Origin: CALKYB01 sp964510575
GTDB taxonomy: Bacteria > Bdellovibrionota_C > UBA2361 > SZUA-149 > CALKYB01
Reading direction: 5' to 3'
Length of the DNA: 64,000 nt
NCBI GenBank assembly: GCA_964510575.1
Contig: CAZECN010000013.1
Span: forward strand, 1 to 64,000
In this document: positions 1 through 8,306 of the stretch, in pieces
Numbering within the stretch: the stretch's first letter is position 1
How the letters are laid out: the number at the start of each line of letters is the position of its first letter
Program-made: the position numbers and the translations under genes
The notes under the pieces: model-generated
Databases searched by the model: none
Seen by the model: the letters and a program-made list of their open reading frames with translations, nothing else
Told to the model about the DNA's origin: nothing

Positions 1-339
1 GAATCTGGTTAAGGCTTGACTAAAATTTGCTCCCGATACAGAGCAAGCCCCGGAGCTGCTCGGAACTGATACTTGAGATTGAGTGGGAGTCGGGGTCGGA
101 GATGGGCTCACCGGTTGGTTGTTTGATTGGCTTTGACTAGTTATTTGACCAGATGAGCAAATCCAACTACCAGAAGTGCGGTCACAGTCATGTCCTCTAG
201 ATTTGTCATAAGGGCCGCAATTTTGTCGAAACTTGGATATGGCTTGGAAATAGCTTGAGCCAGATGTCTGGCACTGGGCGTTTGCTTGAAAGGAGCAAAA
301 CACTACTGATAGAAACAAACCTAAAATTTTACACTTCAT
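1..339 (-). CDS. Secreted Cys-containing repeat protein (3' end outside window)
   Basis: An ATG at 339 on the minus strand opens 113 codons with no stop, running off the left edge. The N-terminus is a Sec signal peptide: two Lys in the first four residues, a hydrophobic core, then a likely cut after AQA-like residues (QANA|QC). The mature part starts with a Cys motif block (CQTSGSSYFQAISKF, then NCG, DCD, WICSSG), followed by a linker rich in Gln, Ser, Pro and Thr. A second block (CSVSGANFSQALTRF) then begins and is cut by the window edge. The two blocks match as C-x2-SG-x2-F-x-QA-x3-F, so this is a modular exported protein with at least two disulfide-type repeats. I do not recognise the family. 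It may be envelope-bound or secreted. Confidence 0.75.
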   Translation of the reverse strand, partial: MKCKILGLFLSVVFCSFQANAQCQTSGSSYFQAISKFRQNCGPYDKSRGHDCDRTSGSWICSSGQITSQSQSNNQPVSPSPTPTPTQSQVSVPSSSGACSVSGANFSQALTRF

Positions 340-499
340 TTGAGAAATCCGGGGTAAATCAAAAAATAATAAGATCCCAGTCTTTTAGAAGAAGGAATCT
401 TACTGTTGTTATGACTTACCGCCGGTGAAACGTGACAAATATTAAGTGTTTTGGCTTGGACCTAAGTAGTCAAAAATACTAAATAAATCGGGTTTTAGT

Positions 500-1336
500 T
501 TAACGTACGGAAGCGTTACCGGCACTTCCTGTTAGCCAAGGCAAAACAGAGTTACTTTGCAGGTTGGTGAAGGTAGAGACGTCACCTGGAAAGCACCCTG
601 GCTCACTACCTTGCGAAACAATTCCTGCTACGGCTGGTTGACCATCAACCAAAACTACTATCGGTCCACCGGAATCTCCAGAGCAAATATTGACTCCGCT
701 ACCATCGAACCTAACAAATATATGATTGTCGGTTACTTCTCGGATTGTCATTGCTCCGCCTTGAAGCGCGTCAATACTTGCATTTCTACTACCTAGCTCT
801 GTTGCACCAAAGCCAAATACAAATCCTTCTTCACCCACCTGTGGAGCTCTGGAGAGCAAAATAGGCATAGTAGGTGAGGGAATTGGTCTATCTAGTTCCG
901 CTATTGCGGCGTCATTAAACAGTCTGAAACTAGTATCAGGTCCACCTAGCCTAAAGCCAGGGGCCTCGTTCAATGCAACTACATTAGCCTCAAAGTTAGA
1001 AGCGGTACCACGATCTCCCGACTCCACTACGTAGAAGGCTAGTTGTTCAAAACAATGAGCTGCAGTTAGTACCTGAGTGGGTGAAATTAAAGTTCCGCTA
1101 CAAAGCGATATTGGCTGGAAAAAATCATCTAGAGCTATCAGTCTTACCACAGACGCCGCGGCCGAATTATTACAGGTATCTCCATTTAGTATTCTGGTCT
1201 CTAGGCCAATTACGTTACAGGCTAGAGCGGTAGATCCTCCATCACCGGAATTAGAAGAATCATCTCCTCCTCCCCCCCCGCAGGCTGAAAATAATAAACA
1301 GGACAAGATGGAAATAGATGCAAAGAGACGGATCAT
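500..1336 (-). CDS. Trypsin-like serine protease lipoprotein (S1 family)
   Basis: 278 residues. The N-terminus is a lipoprotein signal with lipobox LFSAC (Cys19) followed by a Gly-rich linker, so the enzyme is probably anchored to a membrane facing the periplasm or the outside. The chymotrypsin-fold triad is visible: His in LTAAHC, Asp in NDAAIAELD, Ser in CSGDSGGP. ILNGDTC resembles the I-x-N-G start of an active S1 domain, which would imply activation by cleavage just after the linker. The length suits a single S1 domain with no extra modules. It lies upstream of the partial Cys-repeat gene on the same strand with a 160-bp gap, so co-transcription is possible. Substrate unknown. Confidence 0.9.
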   Translation of the reverse strand: MIRLFASISILSCLLFSACGGGGGDDSSNSGDGGSTALACNVIGLETRILNGDTCNNSAAASVVRLIALDDFFQPISLCSGTLISPTQVLTAAHCFEQLAFYVVESGDRGTASNFEANVVALNEAPGFRLGGPDTSFRLFNDAAIAELDRPIPSPTMPILLSRAPQVGEEGFVFGFGATELGSRNASIDALQGGAMTIREVTDNHIFVRFDGSGVNICSGDSGGPIVVLVDGQPAVAGIVSQGSEPGCFPGDVSTFTNLQSNSVLPWLTGSAGNASVR

Positions 1337-1550
1337 AGTTCAGCAGATAAATAAGGGTTTATAGTTTTTAACTTCGGGACTTAGGTCCAAAAGTTACATT
1401 ATAATAGGGCCTAGAACTATTCAAATCTAGCTATTTGTTAGAAGTATCTCTTGCGGTTTTTTCTGTGCCTATCGTGAAGGGACACACAGAGGCCCGTAGC
1501 TGAAGCCTAGAGAGAGAGGGGGGGTGAAATAATTTCAGGGTGTGGAAAAT

Positions 1551-1591
1551 AGTCTTTTTGTTGACCTAGTTCCGGGGTCAACAAAAAGACT
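1551..1591. terminator. Long perfect inverted repeat, probable terminator
   Basis: A 16-bp perfect stem (arms 1551-1566 and 1576-1591, AGTCTTTTTGTTGACC and its complement) with a 9-nt loop. U-G wobble and A-U pairs extend it by about three more positions. It lies 20 bp past the stop of the minus-strand gene ending at 1611 and is followed on that strand by ATTTTCC. The T-rich arms suit intrinsic termination, though the trailing U-run is weak. Confidence 0.6.
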
Positions 1592-1610
1592 GTTATTTAA
1601 GAATGGATTG

Positions 1611-2003
1611 TTAGTGAATTACTGTATCTTCAGACATTGCTGAAAGTTTCAACTCTTTGTTCGCAAGAGATTGAAATGTTGCCATAATCTCAGGACGAAC
1701 TATTTGTCTTAGACCATAGAATATTTGTAGTGACCGAACTACTTCGCCCCAGTTTTCTTGGGCAAGTTGGATTTGTAGTTTGTTTGCCGTGCGTCTCATT
1801 TGTACAATGACCTTTCTCTGTTGGCTTAAAGAACGCTCAACAATAATACTGCCAGCGAGTTCTCCAGCAAACATCTTTTGACTGGATTCAACACACTTCT
1901 CTAGACCATGAAGTGACGAGAACACTGCAGTTATCATATTATCTCTACTCATACCGGCAAATCCCTTTGGGATATTACTAGTTGTTCTATTTGTTGGCTT
2001 CAT
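1611..2003 (-). CDS. Hypothetical 130-aa protein
   Basis: The ATG at 2003 follows a strong ribosome-binding site (GGAGG about 8 nt upstream), and a hairpin follows the stop, so this is very likely a real gene. The product has no signal peptide or membrane segment. It is predicted mostly alpha-helical, with amphipathic stretches around residues 24-125 and several Arg/Lys (RRTANKLQIQLAQ), ending acidic. I do not recognise the family. The helical, Gln-rich, low-Cys composition is reminiscent of small scaffold or phasin-like proteins, but no motif supports that. It is divergent from the HExxH lipoprotein gene at 2100; the 96-bp gap between them must hold both promoters. Confidence 0.7.
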   Translation of the reverse strand: MKPTNRTTSNIPKGFAGMSRDNMITAVFSSLHGLEKCVESSQKMFAGELAGSIIVERSLSQQRKVIVQMRRTANKLQIQLAQENWGEVVRSLQIFYGLRQIVRPEIMATFQSLANKELKLSAMSEDTVIH

Positions 2004-2099
2004 AGCCCTACCTCCGTAAACTTTTCTTCAATTTCATAGGCACGTAGTTGTGCTATGGATTGCTTATACTCATGTCTGTAATTCTGCTCTAGTTGCTTC

Positions 2100-3323
2100 A
2101 TGGACACCTGTAAAAGACTGAAAAGATTAAGAAATTTGTTTCTTTTAGCTCCTTTAGGGCTAATTCTAGGCTGCTCTATTGCCTCTTCTAATCCCTGTCA
2201 GTTGGAGAAAGAGCAAATGCGAGAAATTGAGCAGGCCAGAGGGCTCAATTTCAAAGCTCCAGTCAGTTGTCGTTACTTAGAGCCTGAAGAAATAGTTCAA
2301 GAGCTTAGGTCTGAGCTCTTCAAGAAGAATTCACCACAAGAGCTCAGGAATGAGGAGTTACTTTATAAACTGATTGGTGGAATACCTATTGATTACCATT
2401 ATGTCGAAGGCCTGCTCAGTGGTTATAGCGAATCAATCAAGGGCTTTTATCATATTGAGGACGACTATTTTGCTTTAAATGAAAGTGGTCTTAGTGAAAG
2501 TAAGCGCTCGGCAATTGATCATGAACTGGTTCACGCTCTTCAAGATCAGAACTTCGATTTGTCTGACTTACTGCCTAAGGGGATTGCTAGCGATTCTCTA
2601 ATGGCAAGGCAGGCAGTTTTTGAGGGCGATGCACTTCGAACCCTAGAAGCTCTTGAGTCAGAGTTTAACTGTCGCTGGCACGGTAAGGGGATTTCTTTAG
2701 TGAATGCTGAGCGAGTATACTTGAATCAAGATTATAAGTACTTCCCTCCCTTTCTTCGACTAATGGCAGGCTTTCCCTATTCTCATGGGGTGGAATTTTT
2801 TTGCCGGTTAATGGAAACTTATCCTTCCTTTAATTTTGACCTACTCTTTAGCCAACCACCACTGAGTACCGCCGAAATTTTACATCCTGAACTTTATCAA
2901 TCTCGCATAAAAGGGGACTCTAGTTTAAGTTTGGACTTGCCCCCGTACTTGGCGGAGGAAGGTTGGTTTTATACTGCCGTTCTTGGGGAGTATGCGTTAT
3001 TTTCTCTGTTGGCTCCTGATCTAGGTTTTCGTTTTGCCAAGGAGGCCGCTGCAGGGTGGGCTGCTGATAGAGCTTGGATTTACCGAAAAGGGGAGGGTTA
3101 TCAATTAGATTTTCGCAGCCATTGGCAAACTAAGAAAGACGCAATCCAGTTTTATCAGGGTTGGGCCAAGGTTTTAGCTGGCAAGGCTGGACAGAATAAA
3201 ACAGTTAGCATCCCGGATCATAAAACTACCTTTCAGCTAAATAACTTGTCAGTTGATCTTCAAATAGAAGGTTTGGAGGTTCGAGCAGTAGTGCTCGGGA
3301 CTAATCTGAATGGAGGAAATTAG
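2100..3323 (+). CDS. HExxH metalloprotease-like lipoprotein
   Basis: 407 residues. The start is ATG 2100, with an in-frame stop just upstream. The N-terminus is basic, then hydrophobic, ending in a lipobox-like LILGC (Cys25), so a lipoprotein is likely. The key motif is DHELVHALQDQ around residue 141, an HExxH zinc-binding signature. The wording HEL-x-HALQDQ is typical of uncharacterised envelope metalloprotease-like proteins in delta-proteobacterial-type genomes. A third zinc ligand is plausibly the Glu in AVFEGDA about 30 residues later, as in gluzincins. Substrate unknown. No Shine-Dalgarno is obvious before the ATG. It converges with osmC across a 34-bp gap. Confidence 0.8.
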   Translation: MDTCKRLKRLRNLFLLAPLGLILGCSIASSNPCQLEKEQMREIEQARGLNFKAPVSCRYLEPEEIVQELRSELFKKNSPQELRNEELLYKLIGGIPIDYHYVEGLLSGYSESIKGFYHIEDDYFALNESGLSESKRSAIDHELVHALQDQNFDLSDLLPKGIASDSLMARQAVFEGDALRTLEALESEFNCRWHGKGISLVNAERVYLNQDYKYFPPFLRLMAGFPYSHGVEFFCRLMETYPSFNFDLLFSQPPLSTAEILHPELYQSRIKGDSSLSLDLPPYLAEEGWFYTAVLGEYALFSLLAPDLGFRFAKEAAAGWAADRAWIYRKGEGYQLDFRSHWQTKKDAIQFYQGWAKVLAGKAGQNKTVSIPDHKTTFQLNNLSVDLQIEGLEVRAVVLGTNLNGGN

Positions 3324-3357
3324 CAAGCAATGTCACGGCCGAGACTAGTTAAAGAAT

Positions 3358-3768
3358 CTAATCAGGATAGTTAAACTTCAGCGGTGCTTCTATTTCACTG
3401 GCTAGTGATTTATGAACTGGGCAGGCTTTGGCAGCAGCTTCCAGTTTTTTACGAGTTTCTGAATCAAGGCCGGAAGGCATATTTATGCTTACTGGAAGAG
3501 ACGCAATACGTCGTGGGCTGGCAGACATAGATTTCTCAACAGTCATGTTCATGCCGCTTAGGTCGATTTCATTCTTTTCAGCCACGATGCCCATTATAGT
3601 CATTGCGCATGCCCCTAGCGCTGAGGCTACGAGATCGGTCGGGGAAAAGGATTCTCCTTTACCGTTATTATCCACCGGAGCATCGGTTATCAAGCTAGCC
3701 CCAGAGGGCCCGTGCATTATTTCAACACGTTTTTGGCCTAAGTATTTAGCATTGATCTTAACTGACAT
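3358..3768 (-). CDS. OsmC/Ohr family peroxiredoxin-like protein
   Basis: 136 residues, the normal size for the OsmC family of thiol-dependent peroxidases, which reduce organic or hydrogen peroxides in the cytoplasm. Both redox Cys are present: ALGACAMT (peroxidatic) and KACPVHKSL (resolving). The signature GKGESFSPTDLVASALG is intact. This looks like the YhfA/OsmC-like subgroup rather than Ohr. It starts 2 bp after the ferredoxin-NADP reductase stop, so the two are co-transcribed. That suggests a joint oxidative-stress role, with the reductase possibly supplying electrons; that link is inference. Confidence 0.88.
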   Translation of the reverse strand: MSVKINAKYLGQKRVEIMHGPSGASLITDAPVDNNGKGESFSPTDLVASALGACAMTIMGIVAEKNEIDLSGMNMTVEKSMSASPRRIASLPVSINMPSGLDSETRKKLEAAAKACPVHKSLASEIEAPLKFNYPD

Positions 3769-3770
3769 TC

Positions 3771-4574
3771 TTACCAGTATCGCTCAAAATGTATGTTACC
3801 GGGATTTTTCTTACTGTGTTGAGTAAAATCCTTGGCCTCAAGAGATTCCTGTACCGTATCAATCATAGCCGGGTTCCCACATAAAAAGACATGGGAGCTA
3901 TCGGAGGATAATGGAACTCCTGTTTTACTTTCAAAAGCCTCAGAAGTTTCAAAGAGAATATTCACCCTTCCTCTGGGCCCCTGCCAAGCAGAACCTTCTG
4001 GTTCTCTCGTGCACATTGGGACGTAAACAAAATTAGGATCCTCTTCCGCGAACTGTTCCAATTCCTTTTTATAGCCTAGATCGTCAGCGATTCTTACACC
4101 ATGGATTAGAACATATTTGTTCCACTTATTGGCTTTTCTGAACTCCTTATACATTGAAAGAAAAGGAGCAAGTCCTGTGCCTGTTGCAACCATGATGAAA
4201 TCTTTATCTTCTGGTAAACCATCTAGCGTGAACTTTCCTTTTACCTTAGGTCCGAGCCACAAGCGGTCGCCTTCTTTAAGATCCCAAAGTTTTGGAGTGA
4301 GAGCACCTTCAGGGACGAGAACTACGTAGAATTCAAGAGCATCCTTCACTGAAGGATTAGAGGCAATCGAATATGATCGCCTAAGCAATTTTTCTGGTTT
4401 TACACCCTCTTGAGGATTTTCCTGTTCAGGGGTTGGTACGGCTAATTCGGCGTACTGACCAGGTTTGAATTCCGCTACTTCACCCTCATCAGGTTTAACC
4501 CTGATAATCGAAAGCTCTTTGTTGATGTCTTCACGATAAACTATGGTGGCGTTTTTAGCGTATCTGCTCATCAT
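3771..4574 (-). CDS. fpr: Ferredoxin--NADP+ reductase
   Basis: 267 residues, close to bacterial Fpr length. FAD-binding motif RRSYSIAS (R-x-Y-S) near residue 67, NADP-binding GTGLAPF near residue 132, HGVR, and the C-terminal VFLCGNPAMID with an aromatic end (HFERYW) give a complete plant-type FNR domain. It moves electrons between NADPH and ferredoxin or flavodoxin in the cytoplasm. Such an enzyme could keep reduced flavodoxin or ferredoxin available for radical-SAM enzymes such as KamA and for IspH, both encoded in this window, but that is inference. Two tandem ATG codons (4574 and 4571) are possible starts. Overlap-free operon with osmC. Confidence 0.92.
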   Translation of the reverse strand: MMSRYAKNATIVYREDINKELSIIRVKPDEGEVAEFKPGQYAELAVPTPEQENPQEGVKPEKLLRRSYSIASNPSVKDALEFYVVLVPEGALTPKLWDLKEGDRLWLGPKVKGKFTLDGLPEDKDFIMVATGTGLAPFLSMYKEFRKANKWNKYVLIHGVRIADDLGYKKELEQFAEEDPNFVYVPMCTREPEGSAWQGPRGRVNILFETSEAFESKTGVPLSSDSSHVFLCGNPAMIDTVQESLEAKDFTQHSKKNPGNIHFERYW

Positions 4575-4726
4575 TTAATCTAAAGGGGTTCAAGACCAAA
4601 TCACAATAGGTTTGAACAAGTTATTAAGGCCAATAGGCAAGCCGGGGGAGTTTAGCAGGAATCTTATTCTCGTCAATAAGGTTAAAACTAGCAAATCCGA
4701 AGGAGCTGAGGGGGGAAGAAAAGAGC

Positions 4727-5485
4727 CTAAGGCTGCTCCTTATCCCACTCATCGTCTTCCCAGTCTTCATCTTCCCATTCCTCTTCTGGGGGGAAGCCAT
4801 CATAGATTATTCCTTGCCTACGTTGATGATGAGCGTTTTTCACGAATGAGTAGTAGTCGACTGAGGCCTCTTTGGCAGCTTCGATGGCTTGTTGGAGAGA
4901 AGATCTGGTGTCAACTACTTGGATAACACTAACTCCAATCAAACTGTAGTCTACGTCATCAGACAAACTTGAATCTAGTTGAGCCCAGTTTAAAGGGTGA
5001 AGAAAGTAGTCTACCACCGTACCTGTAAAATCTCTAACATTTGAAGGTCCAAGCAAGGGGAGCATTAGGTAAGGGCCGCCGTCTAGACCCCAATGTCCTA
5101 AGGCAGTGCCAAAATCTTCTTCATGATATTCAAACCCAACTTTCTCGGCGACATCAAATAGGCCAAGGATTCCAAAAGTAGAGTTAATTAAAAAACGTCC
5201 GGTATCGTTTCCAACTTGATCCAGCTTACCTTGGGATAGGTTGCTAACTAAGTGAATTGGATATTCTAAATTCGAAAAAAAATTTCTCACTGAGCTACGA
5301 ACAGGTTTGGGGAGCGCCCAGGTGTAGGCTTTGGAGACAGGCTCTAGGATGTAATTGTCTAGTTGGTTGTTGAACCAAAATACTTTTCGATTAACAGACT
5401 CAAAAGGATCGGAAACCTCCTGTGCCTGGACGGGAAAAGCCACAAGGGTAATTGAGAACAACAGTGTGAGAATTCGAAATTTCAT
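4727..5485 (-). CDS. mlaA: MlaA/VacJ family outer-membrane lipid asymmetry protein
   Basis: About 252 residues from ATG 5485, chosen because AGGAG lies 5 nt upstream; a GTG two codons earlier is also in frame. It has a cleavable signal peptide ending VQAQE without a lipobox Cys, unlike the E. coli lipoprotein. The MlaA domain is clear: DPFESVNRKVFWFN at the mature start, RFLINSTFGILGLFDVA and GPYLMLPLLGPSNVRD. In the Mla pathway the protein sits in the outer membrane and removes mislocalised phospholipids from the outer leaflet. The C-terminus is very acidic (runs of Asp, Glu and Trp). No other mla genes are in the window. Confidence 0.92.
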   Translation of the reverse strand: MKFRILTLLFSITLVAFPVQAQEVSDPFESVNRKVFWFNNQLDNYILEPVSKAYTWALPKPVRSSVRNFFSNLEYPIHLVSNLSQGKLDQVGNDTGRFLINSTFGILGLFDVAEKVGFEYHEEDFGTALGHWGLDGGPYLMLPLLGPSNVRDFTGTVVDYFLHPLNWAQLDSSLSDDVDYSLIGVSVIQVVDTRSSLQQAIEAAKEASVDYYSFVKNAHHQRRQGIIYDGFPPEEEWEDEDWEDDEWDKEQP

Positions 5486-5670
5486 ATGCACTCCTAAAGC
5501 TATAATCTGTCTAAAACGATTTGCTCTTTTTGAGCAACCAAATAAGAGTTCTTAAAGCCTAGTTCCTGACTAATCTTGTCTCAAAAGAGAGCCTGCAACT
5601 TCTAACAATGGTGGACTTTTTTCCAATATAACTAGAAACTCCCCAAGCCGTACGGGTATACCTTAATCTT

Positions 5671-5687
5671 AGACGTATATGACGTCT
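5671..5687. promoter_or_regulatory. Palindromic operator-like site
   Basis: AGACGT-N5-ACGTCT, a perfect 6-bp dyad, lies in the divergent region between mlaA and the repeat lipoprotein gene, 71 bp upstream of the latter's ATG. It looks like a dimeric regulator's binding site. No regulator is identified. Confidence 0.3.
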
Positions 5688-5757
5688 TGATGAGCCAGGT
5701 GCGCTCAAATTTTTTTAATCAATAAGTTATACTTTAAATTTGGAGTATTAAATTAGA

Positions 5758-6919
5758 ATGGAAATTTATAGCAAAAAATCTGCTGTGTTGTTCTTAGCCT
5801 CAGGTCTGGCCCTTTCACTGGGTGCATGTAACAGCGGCGGAAGTAACGACGCAGGTTCCGTGACAAGTGGAGTCCTCGACAAAACTATGAAAGCTGCTGA
5901 ATCTGTGGGCAGCGCTGCTGGCTCAGTGGCAGAAGGAGCTAAAAATGTAGCAGCTAAAACAGCGGATATCGCTGGTGACGCTGCTGGTGGAGCTGGTTCC
6001 GCAATCGCTGGTGCTGCGCAGGCTACTGCGGATGCTGCTGGAGCTGTTGCTGACGGAGCCAAGAACGTAGCTGCTAAAGGCGCTGAGATGGCAGGCGACG
6101 GTGCGGGTGCAGTAGCTGGTGGAGCAGCAGACGCAGGTGGTTTTGCTGTTGATGGAGCTGCTAATTTGGCTGGGAAGGCTACTGAAGCTGCTGGAGATGC
6201 AGCTGGAGCAGTTGGCAATGTCGCAGGCTCAACAGTTGAGAATGCTAAAGGTGGTGTGAGTGGAGTAGCTGACATGGCTGAAGATACTGCTGGAAAGACT
6301 ACGGAAGTTGCAGGTTCGATGGTGGAAGGAGCTAATGACACTACTTCCGGAGCGTCTGAAGTGGTAGGGGATGCTGCTGGTGCAGCCTCTGAAAAAGTTG
6401 GTTCGATGGTAGATGGAGCTAAAAACATGGCTGGTGATGCAGTTGGAGCTACANNNNNNNNNNNNNNNNNNNNNNNNNNNNNNNNNNNNNNNNNNNNNNN
6501 NNNNNNNNNNNNNNNNNNNNNNNNNNNNNNNNNNNNNNNNNNNNNNNNNNNNNGGTGATGCAGCTGGTTCTATGCTTCAAGGAGCTAAGGACATGGCTGG
6601 TGATGCAGTTGGAGCTACAGGTGATGCAGCTGGTTCTATGCTTCAAGGAGCTAAGGACATGGCTGGTGATGCAGCTGGAGCTACAGGTGATACAGCTGGT
6701 TCCATGCTTAAAGGTGCTAAGGACATGGCTGGTGATGCTACTGGAGCAGTCACCGACAAAGCTGGCTCGATGTTACAAGGAGCAAAAGATACTGCAGTTG
6801 GTAAAGTGAAAGATGCTGCCGGTTCTTTAGTGGACGGAGCTGGAGCTGCATCGGGAACTCTTAAAGGCGGAACTGACGCTATCGTAGATAAGGCGGTGGA
6901 AGCTGTTACCCCTCAGTAA
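5758..6919 (+). CDS. Ala/Gly-rich tandem-repeat lipoprotein (LEA-like), broken by an assembly gap
   Basis: The reading starts at ATG 5758 with a lipoprotein signal (lipobox SLGAC, Cys24). Low-complexity sequence follows, rich in Ala, Gly, Asp and Lys, in which AGD, GAKN and AGS blocks recur. It ends in near-identical 22-residue repeats (GDAAGSMLQGAKDMAGDAVG plus AT). The composition and 11/22-residue periodicity resemble LEA or apolipoprotein-like amphipathic helices, often linked to desiccation or cell-surface functions; that is inference. A run of 100 N (6454-6553) separates two halves that are offset by one frame. Since 100 is not a multiple of 3 and looks like a placeholder, one continuous gene is likely. 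A strong terminator follows. Confidence 0.75.
6454..6553. other. Assembly gap (100 N)
   Basis: Exactly 100 undetermined bases inside the tandem-repeat gene. The gap starts right after a complete repeat ending in GAT and ends right before a repeat starting with GDAAG, so the missing DNA is probably a whole number of 66-bp units that could not be assembled. Confidence 0.95.
6554..6751 (+). repeat. Tandem 66-bp coding repeats
   Basis: Three consecutive 66-bp units (6554-6619, 6620-6685, 6686-6751), each encoding 22 residues. The first two are nearly identical and the third is diverged (GDTAGSMLKG). A fourth, degenerate unit starts at 6752 and related units lie before the gap. Confidence 0.9.
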
Positions 6920-6963
6920 ATCATCGGAAGCCAAGTGTTTTTCGCTTGGTTAATTACAAAATG

Positions 6964-6985
6964 GCCGCCTTCGGGCGGCTTTTTT
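6964..6985 (+). terminator. Rho-independent terminator of the repeat lipoprotein gene
   Basis: GCCGCC, TTCG tetraloop, GGCGGC, then six T. The stem is 6 bp of pure GC with a very stable UUCG loop. It separates the repeat lipoprotein gene from the HPt gene starting at 6999. Confidence 0.95.
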
Positions 6986-6998
6986 CTTAGGTGAACTT

Positions 6999-7346
6999 AT
7001 GAATTCCAATAGTATTTTAGACCTTGACGATGTTCTAGCTCGACTGGGTGGTGACAAAAGTCTCTTTGTTGAGGTGGCTGAAATATTTATCGAGGATTTT
7101 GCTGTTCACCTTGGCAGCATAAAAGATGAAAAAAGTAGCTCGAAGGAAGTATCCAGAGCTTTTCACTCGGTTTCAGGAGCCGCTGGTAATATTGGGGCTA
7201 AGGACTTATCCAAGCTATCAAAGGAAATGGAGTTGCTTGCGGCTGAAAAAGCTGTGGGTAGCGAGCAGTTGGACGTTTTTACAGACTTGGCTAATAAGAC
7301 AATTGAAGTTGTAAGAGAGGCTATCGTTGAGCTTGGTAAAGCTTAA
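6999..7346 (+). CDS. HPt-domain histidine phosphotransfer protein
   Basis: 115 residues that form essentially one HPt four-helix domain. The motif RAFHSVSGAAGNIGA (His about residue 52) matches the phospho-accepting site. The usual Lys in H-x2-KG is Ser here, while the Gly-Ala-Ala-x-N-(I/L)-G-A part is kept. Such proteins relay phosphate between hybrid histidine kinases and response regulators in the cytoplasm. No kinase or regulator lies nearby, so it is probably an orphan serving a distant system. A Shine-Dalgarno-like TTAGGTG lies just before the ATG. Confidence 0.85.
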   Translation: MNSNSILDLDDVLARLGGDKSLFVEVAEIFIEDFAVHLGSIKDEKSSSKEVSRAFHSVSGAAGNIGAKDLSKLSKEMELLAAEKAVGSEQLDVFTDLANKTIEVVREAIVELGKA

Positions 7347-7371
7347 GCTGATTGTTTTTCGTTAATTGCTG

Positions 7372-7394
7372 TATACCCTTTGACTAGGGGTATA
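7372..7394. terminator. Hairpin between convergent genes
   Basis: TATACCC and GGGTATA form a 7-bp stem around a 9-nt loop, between the HPt stop (7346) and the minus-strand SCO stop (7410). It lacks a good T-run on either strand, so it is only terminator-like. Confidence 0.35.
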
Positions 7395-7409
7395 GAAAAA
7401 GCCAGAATT

Positions 7410-8015
7410 TTAATCAGGTTGATTATATTCTCGCCTAACTTTCTCTAAAAGATTTTCGTAGTTATCAGATTCTGCTCCTAGAGCGTAACTCCTAATTTTA
7501 TTTTCCGAATCTACTAAAACTACTCTAGTTGTGTGCATCCTAGGATCGTCCATGGCACCAAGCTTAAAGCCATTTTCGATGACTGAGTTCACATCATCAA
7601 GCTTTCCGGACAAAAATCTCCAACGAGGCAATTTTAAATTGTTAGCTTTTGCGTATTCTTGGAGTTTTTCCGAACTATCGTAATCTGGATCAACTGACAG
7701 CGAGATAATCTGCAATGGATGATCTCCGCCTAGTTCTTCCGAGAGGTTCATGAGGTTTTGAAGGGTCATTGGACAGGGCCCATTGCACCGAGTGAAAAAT
7801 ACATTAAAGAGCCAGGGCCCCTTGATGCTATCAGAGGAAAAAGTTTGTCCAGTTTGGTCAACAAACTTGAAGGAAGGCGCGAATCCAAAGTCAGTCTCTT
7901 CTAAAATGGGTTCTTTTAAGGTCGGATCCGAGCTGTTGTTCAAAAACTCTCTAGCGCTAGCCGCGCTGAAGACTATTAGGACTGATGCTCCAAATGCAAA
8001 TACTAAATCTCTCAT
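7410..8015 (-). CDS. SCO1/SenC family copper chaperone (last gene of cox cluster)
   Basis: 201 residues: an N-terminal hydrophobic anchor or signal, then a thioredoxin-like SCO domain. The copper ligands are present: C-x3-C in FTRCNGPCP and a distal His in MHTTRVVLVD. SCO proteins deliver copper to the CuA site of cytochrome oxidase subunit II, or reduce its Cys, at the outer face of the inner membrane. This is one of two SCO-like genes bracketing the oxidase genes; the other is at 12063. The short form here is the more canonical. The start at 8015 lacks a strong Shine-Dalgarno. Confidence 0.9.
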   Translation of the reverse strand: MRDLVFAFGASVLIVFSAASAREFLNNSSDPTLKEPILEETDFGFAPSFKFVDQTGQTFSSDSIKGPWLFNVFFTRCNGPCPMTLQNLMNLSEELGGDHPLQIISLSVDPDYDSSEKLQEYAKANNLKLPRWRFLSGKLDDVNSVIENGFKLGAMDDPRMHTTRVVLVDSENKIRSYALGAESDNYENLLEKVRREYNQPD

Positions 8016-8069
8016 TGGTTAGGGCACCTGATTGTAGAGAGTCATATTCTCTTTCGGTTTATACCAATC

Positions 8070-8279
8070 CTAGTTAGTAGCCTGGAGAAAGCCCAGGGCG
8101 AGGGCAGAGCCCATTATGAAACTGATAACCATTAGCAACTTAAAAACTTTTACCAGCATTGTTGGCAACTCTTCTTCAAGTTGTTCTCCTCGAGAATAGT
8201 CCAACACCAGGCGTTCTTTGCTACCTTCAGGATACTTTTCCTTTAGTAGTTCCATGTCTTCTTGATCTTTCTTACTCAT
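8070..8279 (-). CDS. Small single-pass membrane protein in cox cluster
   Basis: 69 residues: a charged N-terminal half (KKDQEDMELLKEKYPEG), then one membrane helix (MLVKVFKLLMVISFIMG...). It lies between subunit IV and the SCO gene with short gaps, so it is in the oxidase operon. I do not recognise the family. It may be a small accessory subunit or assembly factor by position. Confidence 0.65.
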   Translation of the reverse strand: MSKKDQEDMELLKEKYPEGSKERLVLDYSRGEQLEEELPTMLVKVFKLLMVISFIMGSALALGFLQATN

Positions 8280-8306
8280 CCCAAACCCTTTGCTAAACGT
8301 CTTGGC

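Noticed and set aside
5766..6428. 220-aa Ala/Pro-rich open frame on the minus strand opposite the repeat lipoprotein
   Set aside because: It is the antisense shadow of a low-complexity gene with no start signal and no family similarity.
6413..6919. A separate second gene after the N gap
   Set aside because: The apparent change of frame is caused by a 100-N placeholder; the repeats on both sides match, so one gene is more likely.
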